Part shown: one piece after another, positions 46,962 through 59,615 of the stretch
Numbering within the stretch: position 1 is the stretch's first letter
How the letters are laid out: each line of letters begins with the position of its first letter
Assembly: GCA_964057225.1 (NCBI GenBank)
Contig: OZ059900.1
Location: 16,321,638-16,385,637, forward strand
DNA: 64,000 bases
Reading direction: 5' to 3'
From: Auanema rhodensis
Taxonomy: Eukaryota; Nematoda; Chromadorea; Rhabditida; Rhabditidae
Notes under the pieces: model-generated
What the model saw: only the letters and a program-made list of their open reading frames with translations
What the model was told of the DNA's origin: nothing
The model's database searches: none
Made by a program: the position numbers and the translations under genes

Positions 46962-49013
46962 CCTAGTGTTCAGCATGTAAAATGCTTCATTTTAGTATGT
47001 AACACGCTGAAATTCGTTGCATTCGACGACTCATATGAACAAAAATCGATTTAATCAATATTAGCCATAAGGGGCGTGCCCTCAGAATATGCTAATTTCC
47101 TTAATTTTCTAACCCCTGTTTTTTTGTCGTGAAAGTGGAACTAGACGTTGTACGAACAATTTTGAGCTAGGTTTCATTGACATTGCATGAGTTTGAACAC
47201 ATGAAATCGTAAGTCAAAACCTTGTTTACAGCGAAATTTCCAAAAACTGGTTTTCCAGCATAATAAAATATTTCTCATGGGAAATACTGTGTTTTTGTAT
47301 TTTTCTAGTGTTCAGCATGTAAAATGCTTCATTTTAGTATGTAACACGCTGAAATTCGTTGCATTTGACGACTCATATGAACAAAAATCGATTTAATCAA
47401 TATTAGCCATAAGGGGTGTGCCCTCAGAATATGCTAATTTCCTTAATTTTCTAACCCCTGTTTTTTTGTCGTGAAAGTGGAACTAGACGTTGTACGAACA
47501 ATTTTGAGCTAGGTTTCATTGACATTGCATGAGTTTGAACACATGAAATCGTAAGTCAAAACCTTGTTTACAGCGAAATTTCCAAAAACTGGTTTTCCAG
47601 CATAATAAAATATTTCTCATGGGAAATACTGTGTTTTTGTATTTTTCTAGTGTTCAGCATGTAAAATGCTTCATATTAGTATGTAACACGCTGAAATTCG
47701 TTGCATTTGACGACTCATATGAACAAAAATCGATTTAATCAATATTAGCCATAAGGGGCGTGCCCTCTGAATATGCTAATTTCCTTAATTTTCTAACCCC
47801 TGTTTTTTTGTCGTGAAAGTGGAACTAGACGTTGTACGAACAATTTTGAGCTAGGTTTCATTGACATTGCATGAGTTTGAACACATGAAATCGTAAGTCA
47901 AAACCTTGTTTACAGCGAAATTTCCAAAAACTGGTTTTCCAGCATAATAAAATATTTCTCATGGGAAATACTGTGTTTTTGTATTTTTCTAGTGTTCAGC
48001 ATGTAAAATGCTTCATATTAGTATGTAACACGCTGAAATTCGTTGCATTTGACGACTCATATGAACAAAAATCGATTTAATCAATATTAGCCATAAGGGG
48101 CGTGCCCTCAGAATATGCTAATTTCCTTAATTTTCTAACCCCTGTTTTTTTGTCGTGAAAGTGGAACTAGACGTTGTACGAACAATTTTGAGCTAAGTTT
48201 CATTGACATTGCATGAGTTTGAACACATGAAATCGTAAGTCAAAACCTTGTTTACAGCGAAATTTCCAAAAACTGGTTTTCCAGCATAATAAAATATTTC
48301 TCATGGGAAATACTGTGTTTTTGTTTTTTTCTAGTGTTCAGCATGTAAAATGCTTCATTTTAGTATGTAACACGCTGAAATTCGTTGCATTTGACGACTC
48401 ATATGAACAAAAATCGATTTAATCAATATTAGCCATAAGGGGTGTGCCCTCAGAATATGCTAATTTCCTTAATTTTCTAACCCCTGTTTTTTTGTCGTGA
48501 AAGTGGAACTAGACGTTGTACGAACAATTTTGAGCTAGGTTTCATTGACATTGCATGAGTTTGAACACATGAAATCGTAAGTCAAAACCTTGTTTACAGC
48601 GAAATTTCCAAAAACTGGTTTTCCAGCATAATAAAATATTTCTCATGGGAAATACTGTGTTTTTGTATTTTTCTAGTGTTCAGCATGTAAAATGCTTCAT
48701 TTCAGTATGTAACACGCTGAAATTCGTTGCATTTGACGACTCATATGAACAAAAATCGATTTAATCAATATTAGCCATAAGGGGCGTGCCCTCAGAATAT
48801 GCTAATTTCCTTAATTTTCTAACCCTTGTTTTTTTGTCGTGAAAGTGGAACTAGACGTTGTACGAACAATTTTGAGCTAAGTTTCATTGACATTGCATGA
48901 GTTTGAACACATGAAATCGTAAGTCAAAACCTTGTTTACAGCGAAATTTCCAAAAACTGGTTTTCCAGCATAATAAAATATTTCTCATGGGAAATACTGT
49001 GTTTTTGTTTTTT
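46962..49013. repeat. Transition block of six monomers
   Basis: Units: 46962 cattcgacg; 47304 ggggtg; 47646 atatta with a private ccctctga near 47767; 47988 atatta/ctaag with gttttttt end; 48330 ggggtg; 48672 catttcag + cccttg + ctaag with a long T end. The barcode set changes here from that of the 8.9-kb super-repeat (catgag, actacacg) to that of the right part (ggggtg, cccttg, atatta/ctaag). The catttcag monomer always follows a ggggtg monomer (also 55512, 60300, 63378). Confidence 0.75.
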
Positions 49014-51749
49014 TTTAGTGTTCAGCATGTAAAATGCTTCATTTTAGTATGTAACACGCTGAAATTCGTTGCATTTGACGACTCATATGAACAAAAATCG
49101 ATTTAATCAATATTAGCCATAAGGGGCGTGCCCTCAGAATATGCTAATTTCCTTAATTTTCTAACCCCTGTTTTTTTGTCGTGAAAGTGGAACTAGACGT
49201 TGTACGAACAATTTTGAGCTACGTTTCATTGACATTGCATGAGTTTGAACACATGAAATCGTAAGTCAAAACCTTGTTTACAGCGAAATTTCCAAAAACT
49301 GGTTTTCCAGCATAATAAAATATTTCTCATGGGAAATACTGTGTTTTTGTTTTTTTCCAGTGTTCAGCATGTAAAATGCTTCATTTTAGTATGTAACACG
49401 CTGAAATTCGTTGCATTTGACGAATCATATGAACAAAAATCGATTTAATCAATATTAGCCATAAGGGGCGTGCCCTCAGAATATGCTAATTTCCTTAATT
49501 TTCTAACCCCTGTTTTTTTGTCGTGAAAGTGGAACTAGACGTTGTACGAACAATTTTGAGCTAGGTTTCATTGACATTGCATGAGTTTGAACACATGAAA
49601 TCGTAAGTCAAAACCTTGTTTACAGCGAAATTTCCAAAAACTGGTTTTCCAGCATAATAAAATATTTCTCATGGGAAATACTGTGTTTTTGTATTTTTCT
49701 AGTGTTCAGCATGTAAAATGCTTCATTTTAGTATGTAACACGCTGAAATTCGTTGCATTTGACGACTCATATGAACAAAAATCGATTTAATCAATATTAG
49801 CCATAAGGGGCGTGCCCTCAGAATATGCTAATTTCCTTAATTTTCTAACCCTTGTTTTTTTGTCGTGAAAGTGGAACTAGACGTTGTACGAACAATTTTG
49901 AGCTAGGTTTCATTGACATTGCATGAGTTTGAACACATGAAATCGTAAGTCAAAACCTTGTTTACAGCGAAATTTCCAAAAACTGGTTTTCCAGCATAAT
50001 AAAATATTTCTCATGGGAAATACTGTGTTTTTGTATTTTTCTAGTGTTCAGCATGTAAAATGCTTCATATTAGTATGTAACACGCTGAAATTCGTTGCAT
50101 TTGACGACTCATATGAACAAAAATCGATTTAATCAATATTAGCCATAAGGGGCGTGCCCTCAGAATATGCTAATTTCCTTAATTTTCTAACCCCTGTTTT
50201 TTTGTCGTGAAAGTGGAACTAGACGTTGTACGAACAATTTTGAGCTAAGTTTCATTGACATTGCATGAGTTTGAACACATGAAATCGTAAGTCAAAACCT
50301 TGTTTACAGCGAAATTTCCAAAAACTGGTTTTCCAGCATAATAAAATATTTCTCATGGGAAATACTGTGTTTTTGTTTTTTTCTAGTGTTCAGCATGTAA
50401 AATGCTTCATTTTAGTATGTAACACGCTGAAATTCGTTGCATTTGACGACTCATATGAACAAAAATCGATTTAATCAATATTAGCCATAAGGGGTGTGCC
50501 CTCAGAATATGCTAATTTCCTTAATTTTCTAACCCCTGTTTTTTTGTCGTGAAAGTGGAACTAGACGTTGTACGAACAATTTTGAGCTAGGTTTCATTGA
50601 CATTGCATGAGTTTGAACACATGAAATCGTAAGTCAAAACCTTGTTTACAGCGAAATTTCCAAAAACTGGTTTTCCAGCATAATAAAATATTTCTCATGG
50701 GAAATACTGTGTTTTTGTATTTTTCTAGTGTTCAGCATGTAAAATGCTTCATTTTAGTATGTAACACGCTGAAATTCGTTGCATTTGACGACTCATATGA
50801 ACAAAAATCGATTTAATCAATATTAGCCATAAGGGGCGTGCCCTCAGAATATGCTAATTTCCTTAATTTTCTAACCCTTGTTTTTTTGTCGTGAAAGTGG
50901 AACTAGACGTTGTACGAACAATTTTGAGCTAGGTTTCATTGACATTGCATGAGTTTGAACACATGAAATCGTAAGTCAAAACCTTGTTTACAGCGAAATT
51001 TCCAAAAACTGGTTTTCCAGCATAATAAAATATTTCTCATGGGAAATACTGTGTTTTTGTATTTTTCTAGTGTTCAGCATGTAAAATGCTTCATATTAGT
51101 ATGTAACACGCTGAAATTCGTTGCATTTGACGACTCATATGAACAAAAATCGATTTAATCAATATTAGCCATAAGGGGCGTGCCCTCAGAATATGCTAAT
51201 TTCCTTAATTTTCTAACCCCTGTTTTTTTGTCGTGAAAGTGGAACTAGACGTTGTACGAACAATTTTGAGCTAAGTTTCATTGACATTGCATGAGTTTGA
51301 ACACATGAAATCGTAAGTCAAAACCTTGTTTACAGCGAAATTTCCAAAAACTGGTTTTCCAGCATAATAAAATATTTCTCATGGGAAATACTGTGTTTTT
51401 GTTTTTTTCTAGTGTTCAGCATGTAAAATGCTTCATTTTAGTATGTAACACGCTGAAATTCGTTGCATTTGACGACTCATATGAACAAAAATCGATTTAA
51501 TCAATATTAGCCATAAGGGGTGTGCCCTCAGAATATGCTAATTTCCTTAATTTTCTAACCCCTGTTTTTTTGTCGTGAAAGTGGAACTAGACGTTGTACG
51601 AACAATTTTGAGCTAGGTTTCATTGACATTGCATGAGTTTGAACACATGAAATCGTAAGTCAAAACCTTGTTTACAGCGAAATTTCCAAAAACTGGTTTT
51701 CCAGCATAATAAAATATTTCTCATGGGAAATACTGTGTTTTTGTATTTT
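49014..51749. repeat. Segmental duplication, copy A (offset 7,866 bp)
   Basis: Eight monomers: 49014 ctacg; 49356 gaatcat, preceded by ttccag; 49698 cccttg; 50040 atatta/ctaag; 50382 ggggtg; 50724 cccttg; 51066 atatta/ctaag; 51408 ggggtg. The last six are two tandem copies of a 1,026-bp trimer, [cccttg] [atatta/ctaag] [ggggtg]. The same eight barcodes recur in order at 56880-59615, 23 monomers away. The rare ttccag before the gaatcat monomer occurs at about 49357 and 57223 only. Confidence 0.83.
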
Positions 51750-52775
51750 TCTAGTGTTCAGCATGTAAAATGCTTCATATTAGTATGTAACACGCTGAAA
51801 TTCGTTGCATTTGACGACTCATATGAACAAAAATCGATTTAATCAATATTAGCCATAAGGGGCGTGCCCTCAGAATATGCTAATTTCCTTAATTTTCTAA
51901 CCCTTGTTTTTTTGTCGTGAAAGTGGAACTAGACGTTGTACGAACAATTTTGAGCTAGGTTTCATTGACATTGCATGAGTTTGAACACATGAAATCGTAA
52001 GTCAAAACCTTGTTTACAGCGAAATTTCCAAAAACTGGTTTTCCAGCATAATAAAATATTTCTCATGGGAAATACTGTGTTTTTGTATTTTTCTAGTGTT
52101 CAGCATGTAAAATGCTTCATATTAGTATGTAACACGCTGAAATTCGTTGCATTTGACGACTCATATGAACAAAAATCGATTTAATCAATATTAGCCATAA
52201 GGGGTGTGCCCTCAGAATATGCTAATTTCCTTAATTTTCTAACCCCTGTTTTTTTGTCGTGAAAGTGGAACTAGACGTTGTACGAACAATTTTGAGCTAG
52301 GTTTCATTGACATTGCATGAGTTTGAACACATGAAATCGTAAGTCAAAACCTTGTTTACAGCGAAATTTCCAAAAACTGGTTTTCCAGCATAATAAAATA
52401 TTTCTCATGGGAAATACTGTGTTTTTGTATTTTTCTAGTGTTCAGCATGTAAAATGCTTCATTTTAGTATGTAACACGCTGAAATTCGTTGCATTTGACG
52501 ACTCATATGAACAAAAATCGATTTAATCAATATTAGCCATAAGGGGCGTGCCCTCAGAATATGCTAATTTCCTTAATTTTCTAACCCTTGTTTTTTTGTC
52601 GTGAAAGTGGAACTAGACGTTGTACGAACAATTTTGAGCTAGGTTTCATTGACATTGCATGAGTTTGAACACATGAAATCGTAAGTCAAAACCTTGTTTA
52701 CAGCGAAATTTCCAAAAACTGGTTTTCCAGCATAATAAAATATTTCTCATGGGAAATACTGTGTTTTTGTATTTT
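51750..52775. repeat. Hybrid monomers breaking the trimer order
   Basis: 51750 combines atatta with cccttg, and 52092 combines atatta with ggggtg; 52434 is a plain cccttg unit. Elsewhere in this zone atatta normally pairs with ctaag and with neither of those markers. The simplest reading is exchange inside monomers, with break points between monomer positions about 30 and 113 or 155. These units sit exactly where the trimer pattern gives way to a dimer/tetramer pattern. Confidence 0.7.
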
Positions 52776-55511
52776 TCTAGTGTTCAGCATGTAAAATGCT
52801 TCATATTAGTATGTAACACGCTGAAATTCGTTGCATTTGACGACTCATATGAACAAAAATCGATTTAATCAATATTAGCCATAAGGGGCGTGCCCTCAGA
52901 ATATGCTAATTTCCTTAATTTTCTAACCCCTGTTTTTTTGTCGTGAAAGTGGAACTAGACGTTGTACGAACAATTTTGAGCTAAGTTTCATTGACATTGC
53001 ATGAGTTTGAACACATGAAATCGTAAGTCAAAACCTTGTTTACAGCGAAATTTCCAAAAACTGGTTTTCCAGCATAATAAAATATTTCTCATGGGAAATA
53101 CTGTGTTTTTGTTTTTTTCTAGTGTTCAGCATGTAAAATGCTTCATTTTAGTATGTAACACGCTGAAATTCGTTGCATTTGACGACTCATATGAACAAAA
53201 ATCGATTTAATCAATATTAGCCATAAGGGGTGTGCCCTCAGAATATGCTAATTTCCTTAATTTTCTAACCCCTGTTTTTTTGTCGTGAAAGTGGAACTAG
53301 ACGTTGTACGAACAATTTTGAGCTAGGTTTCATTGACATTGCATGAGTTTGAACACATGAAATCGTAAGTCAAAACCTTGTTTACAGCGAAATTTCCAAA
53401 AACTGGTTTTCCAGCATAATAAAATATTTCTCATGGGAAATACTGTGTTTTTGTATTTTTCTAGTGTTCAGCATGTAAAATGCTTCATATTAGTATGTAA
53501 CACGCTGAAATTCGTTGCATTTGACGACTCATATGAACAAAAATCGATTTAATCAATATTAGCCATAAGGGGCGTGCCCTCAGAATATGCTAATTTCCTT
53601 AATTTTCTAACCCCTGTTTTTTTGTCGTGAAAGTGGAACTAGACGTTGTACGAACAATTTTGAGCTAAGTTTCATTGACATTGCATGAGTTTGAACACAT
53701 GAAATCGTAAGTCAAAACCTTGTTTACAGCGAAATTTCCAAAAACTGGTTTTCCAGCATAATAAAATATTTCTCATGGGAAATACTGTGTTTTTGTTTTT
53801 TTCTAGTGTTCAGCATGTAAAATGTTTCATTTTAGTATGTAACACGCTGAAATTCGTTGCATTTGACGACTCATATGAACAAAAATCGATTTAATCAATA
53901 TTAGCCATAAGGGGTGTGCCCTCAGAATATGCTAATTTCCTTAATTTTCTAACCCCTGTTTTTTTGTCGTGAAAGTGGAACTAGACGTTGTACGAACAAT
54001 TTTGAGCTAGGTTTCATTGACATTGCATGAGTTTGAACACATGAAATCGTAAGTCAAAACCTTGTTTACAGCGAAATTTCCAAAAACTGGTTTTCCAGCA
54101 TAATAAAATATTTCTCATGGGAAATACTGTGTTTTTGTATTTTTCTAGTGTTCAGCATGTAAAATGCTTCATATTAGTATGTAACACGCTGAAATTCGTT
54201 GCATTTGACGACTCATATGAACAAAAATCGATTTAATCAATATTAGCCATAAGGGGCGTGCCCTCAGAATATGCTAATTTCCTTAATTTTCTAACCCCTG
54301 TTTTTTTGTCGTGAAAGTGGAACTAGACGTTGTACGAACAATTTTGAGCTAAGTTTCATTGACATTGCATGAGTTTGAACACATGAAATCGTAAGTCAAA
54401 ACCTTGTTTACAGCGAAATTTCCAAAAACTGGTTTTCCAGCATAATAAAATATTTCTCATGGGAAATACTGTGTTTTTGTTTTTTTCTAGTGTTCAGCAT
54501 GTAAAATGCTTCATTTTAGTATGTAACACGCTGAAATTCGTTGCATTTGACGACTCATATGAACAAAAATCGATTTAATCAATATTAGCCATAAGGGGTG
54601 TGCCCTCAGAATATGCTAATTTCCTTAATTTTCTAACCCCTGTTTTTTTGTCGTGAAAGTGGAACTAGACGTTGTACGAACAATTTTGAGCTAGGTTTCA
54701 TTGACATTGCATGAGTTTGAACACATGAAATCGTAAGTCAAAACCTTGTTTACAGCGAAATTTCCAAAAACTGGTTTTCCAGCATAATAAAATATTTCTC
54801 ATGGGAAATACTGTGTTTTTGTATTTTTCTAGTGTTCAGCATGTAAAATGCTTCATATTAGTATGTAACACGCTGAAATTCGTTGCATTTGACGACTCAT
54901 ATGAACAAAAATCGATTTAATCAATATTAGCCATAAGGGGCGTGCCCTCAGAATATGCTAACTTCCTTAATTTTCTAACCCCTGTTTTTTTGTCGTGAAA
55001 GTGGAACTAGACGTTGTACGAACAATTTTGAGCTAAGTTTCATTGACATTGCATGAGTTTGAACACATGAAATCGTAAGTCAAAACCTTGTTTACAGCGA
55101 AATTTCCAAAAACTGGTTTTCCAGCATAATAAAATATTTCTCATGGGAAATACTGTGTTTTTGTTTTTTTCTAGTGTTCAGCATGTAAAATGTTTCATTT
55201 TAGTATGTAACACGCTGAAATTCGTTGCATTTGACGACTCATATGAACAAAAATCGATTTAATCAATATTAGCCATAAGGGGTGTGCCCTCAGAATATGC
55301 TAATTTCCTTAATTTTCTAACCCCTGTTTTTTTGTCGTGAAAGTGGAACTAGACGTTGTACGAACAATTTTGAGCTAGGTTTCATTGACATTGCATGAGT
55401 TTGAACACATGAAATCGTAAGTCAAAACCTTGTTTACAGCGAAATTTCCAAAAACTGGTTTTCCAGCATAATAAAATATTTCTCATGGGAAATACTGTGT
55501 TTTTGTATTTT
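52776..55511. repeat. Four-monomer unit, two tandem copies (1,368 bp each)
   Basis: Alternating [atatta/ctaag, gttttttt end] and [ggggtg] monomers make a 684-bp dimer. The second ggggtg monomer of each pair of dimers also has gtttcat, so the full unit is four monomers: 52776-54143 and 54144-55511. The unit at 54828 has a private ctaacttcc near 54962. The same tetramer occurs at 58932-60299. Confidence 0.83.
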
Positions 55512-56537
55512 TCTAGTGTTCAGCATGTAAAATGCTTCATTTCAGTATGTAACACGCTGAAATTCGTTGCATTTGACGACTCATATGAACAAAAATCGAT
55601 TTAATCAATATTAGCCATAAGGGGCGTGCCCTCAGAATATGCTAATTTCCTTAATTTTCTAACCCTTGTTTTTTTGTCGTGAAAGTGGAACTAGACGTTG
55701 TACGAACAATTTTGAGCTAAGTTTCATTGACATTGCATGAGTTTGAACACATGAAATCGTAAGTCAAAACCTTGTTTACAGCGAAATTTCCAAAAACTGG
55801 TTTTCCAGCATAATAAAATATTTCTCATGGGAAATACTGTGTTTTTGTTTTTTTTTAGTGTTCAGCATGTAAAATGCTTCATTTTAGTATGTAACACGCT
55901 GAAATTCGTTGCATTTGACGACTCATATGAACAAAAATCGATTTAATCAATATTAGCCATAAGGGGCGTGCCCTCAGAATATGCTAATTTCCTTAATTTT
56001 CTAACCCCTGTTTTTTTGTCGTGAAAGTGGAACTAGACGTTGTACGAACAATTTTGAGCTACGTTTCATTGACATTGCATGAGTTTGAACACATGAAATC
56101 GTAAGTCAAAACCTTGTTTACAGCGAAATTTCCAAAAACTGGTTTTCCAGCATAATAAAATATTTCTCATGGGAAATACTGTGTTTTTGTTTTTTTCTAG
56201 TGTTCAGCATGTAAAATGCTTCATTTTAGTATGTAACACGCTGAAATTCGTTGCATTTGACGACTCATATGAACAAAAATCGATTTAATCAATATTAGCC
56301 ATAAAGGGTGTGCCCTCAGAATATGCTAATTTCCTTAATTTTCTAACCCCTGTTTTTTTGTCGTGAAAGTGGAACTAGACGTTGTACGAACAATTTTGAG
56401 CTAGGTTTCATTGACATTGCATGAGTTTGAACACATGAAATCGTAAGTCAAAACCTTGTTTACAGCGAAATTTCCAAAAACTGGTTTTCCAGCATAATAA
56501 AATATTTCTCATGGGAAATACTGTGTTTTTGTATTTT
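54144..56537. repeat. Segmental duplication, copy A (offset 4,788 bp)
   Basis: Seven monomers: the tetramer 54144-55511, then catttcag + cccttg + ctaag (55512), ctacg (55854) and aaagggtg (56196). The same order is found at 58932-61325, 14 monomers later. The aaagggtg change (G to A at monomer 110 or 111, in a ggggtg background) was seen only in these two places. The next monomer, 56538, unites atatta, cccttg and ctaag with the long T end and looks like a chimera. Confidence 0.83.
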
Positions 56538-56879
56538 TCTAGTGTTCAGCATGTAAAATGCTTCATATTAGTATGTAACACGCTGAAATTCGTTGCATTT
56601 GACGACTCATATGAACAAAAATCGATTTAATCAATATTAGCCATAAGGGGCGTGCCCTCAGAATATGCTAATTTCCTTAATTTTCTAACCCTTGTTTTTT
56701 TGTCGTGAAAGTGGAACTAGACGTTGTACGAACAATTTTGAGCTAAGTTTCATTGACATTGCATGAGTTTGAACACATGAAATCGTAAGTCAAAACCTTG
56801 TTTACAGCGAAATTTCCAAAAACTGGTTTTCCAGCATAATAAAATATTTCTCATGGGAAATACTGTGTTTTTGTTTTTT

Positions 56880-59615
56880 TTTAGTGTTCAGCATGTAAAA
56901 TGCTTCATTTTAGTATGTAACACGCTGAAATTCGTTGCATTTGACGACTCATATGAACAAAAATCGATTTAATCAATATTAGCCATAAGGGGCGTGCCCT
57001 CAGAATATGCTAATTTCCTTAATTTTCTAACCCCTGTTTTTTTGTCGTGAAAGTGGAACTAGACGTTGTACGAACAATTTTGAGCTACGTTTCATTGACA
57101 TTGCATGAGTTTGAACACATGAAATCGTAAGTCAAAACCTTGTTTACAGCGAAATTTCCAAAAACTGGTTTTCCAGCATAATAAAATATTTCTCATGGGA
57201 AATACTGTGTTTTTGTTTTTTTCCAGTGTTCAGCATGTAAAATGCTTCATTTTAGTATGTAACACGCTGAAATTCGTTGCATTTGACGAATCATATGAAC
57301 AAAAATCGATTTAATCAATATTAGCCATAAGGGGCGTGCCCTCAGAATATGCTAATTTCCTTAATTTTCTAACCCCTGTTTTTTTGTCGTGAAAGTGGAA
57401 CTAGACGTTGTACGAACAATTTTGAGCTAGGTTTCATTGACATTGCATGAGTTTGAACACATGAAATCGTAAGTCAAAACCTTGTTTACAGCGAAATTTC
57501 CAAAAACTGGTTTTCCAGCATAATAAAATATTTCTCATGGGAAATACTGTGTTTTTGTATTTTTCTAGTGTTCAGCATGTAAAATGCTTCATTTTAGTAT
57601 GTAACACGCTGAAATTCGTTGCATTTGACGACTCATATGAACAAAAATCGATTTAATCAATATTAGCCATAAGGGGCGTGCCCTCAGAATATGCTAATTT
57701 CCTTAATTTTCTAACCCTTGTTTTTTTGTCGTGAAAGTGGAACTAGACGTTGTACGAACAATTTTGAGCTAGGTTTCATTGACATTGCATGAGTTTGAAC
57801 ACATGAAATCGTAAGTCAAAACCTTGTTTACAGCGAAATTTCCAAAAACTGGTTTTCCAGCATAATAAAATATTTCTCATGGGAAATACTGTGTTTTTGT
57901 ATTTTTCTAGTGTTCAGCATGTAAAATGCTTCATATTAGTATGTAACACGCTGAAATTCGTTGCATTTGACGACTCATATGAACAAAAATCGATTTAATC
58001 AATATTAGCCATAAGGGGCGTGCCCTCAGAATATGCTAATTTCCTTAATTTTCTAACCCCTGTTTTTTTGTCGTGAAAGTGGAACTAGACGTTGTACGAA
58101 CAATTTTGAGCTAAGTTTCATTGACATTGCATGAGTTTGAACACATGAAATCGTAAGTCAAAACCTTGTTTACAGCGAAATTTCCAAAAACTGGTTTTCC
58201 AGCATAATAAAATATTTCTCATGGGAAATACTGTGTTTTTGTTTTTTTCTAGTGTTCAGCATGTAAAATGCTTCATTTTAGTATGTAACACGCAGAAATT
58301 CGTTGCATTTGACGACTCATATGAACAAAAATCGATTTAATCAATATTAGCCATAAGGGGTGTGCCCTCAGAATATGCTAATTTCCTTAATTTTCTAACC
58401 CCTGTTTTTTTGTCGTGAAAGTGGAACTAGACGTTGTACGAACAATTTTGAGCTAGGTTTCATTGACATTGCATGAGTTTGAACACATGAAATCGTAAGT
58501 CAAAACCTTGTTTACAGCGAAATTTCCAAAAACTGGTTTTCCAGCATAATAAAATATTTCTCATGGGAAATACTGTGTTTTTGTATTTTTCTAGTGTTCA
58601 GCATGTAAAATGCTTCATTTTAGTATGTAACACGCTGAAATTCGTTGCATTTGACGACTCATATGAACAAAAATCGATTTAATCAATATTAGCCATAAGG
58701 GGCGTGCCCTCAGAATATGCTAATTTCCTTAATTTTCTAACCCTTGTTTTTTTGTCGTGAAAGTGGAACTAGACGTTGTACGAACAATTTTGAGCTAGGT
58801 TTCATTGACATTGCATGAGTTTGAACACATGAAATCGTAAGTCAAAACCTTGTTTACAGCGAAATTTCCAAAAACTGGTTTTCCAGCATAATAAAATATT
58901 TCTCATGGGAAATACTGTGTTTTTGTATTTTTCTAGTGTTCAGCATGTAAAATGCTTCATATTAGTATGTAACACGCTGAAATTCGTTGCATTTGACGAC
59001 TCATATGAACAAAAATCGATTTAATCAATATTAGCCATAAGGGGCGTGCCCTCAGAATATGCTAATTTCCTTAATTTTCTAACCCCTGTTTTTTTGTCGT
59101 GAAAGTGGAACTAGACGTTGTACGAACAATTTTGAGCTAAGTTTCATTGACATTGCATGAGTTTGAACACATGAAATCGTAAGTCAAAACCTTGTTTACA
59201 GCGAAATTTCCAAAAACTGGTTTTCCAGCATAATAAAATATTTCTCATGGGAAATACTGTGTTTTTGTTTTTTTCTAGTGTTCAGCATGTAAAATGCTTC
59301 ATTTTAGTATGTAACACGCTGAAATTCGTTGCATTTGACGACTCATATGAACAAAAATCGATTTAATCAATATTAGCCATAAGGGGTGTGCCCTCAGAAT
59401 ATGCTAATTTCCTTAATTTTCTAACCCCTGTTTTTTTGTCGTGAAAGTGGAACTAGACGTTGTACGAACAATTTTGAGCTAGGTTTCATTGACATTGCAT
59501 GAGTTTGAACACATGAAATCGTAAGTCAAAACCTTGTTTACAGCGAAATTTCCAAAAACTGGTTTTCCAGCATAATAAAATATTTCTCATGGGAAATACT
59601 GTGTTTTTGTATTTT
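56880..59615. repeat. Segmental duplication, copy B (offset 7,866 bp)
   Basis: Counterpart of 49014-51749 with the same eight barcodes, including ctacg, ttccag/gaatcat and two [cccttg] [atatta/ctaag] [ggggtg] trimers. Private change: cacgcagaaa near 58293 in the monomer at 58248. Its right end overlaps the start of the 4,788-bp duplication (58932), so the two duplications are nested and happened at different times. Confidence 0.82.
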
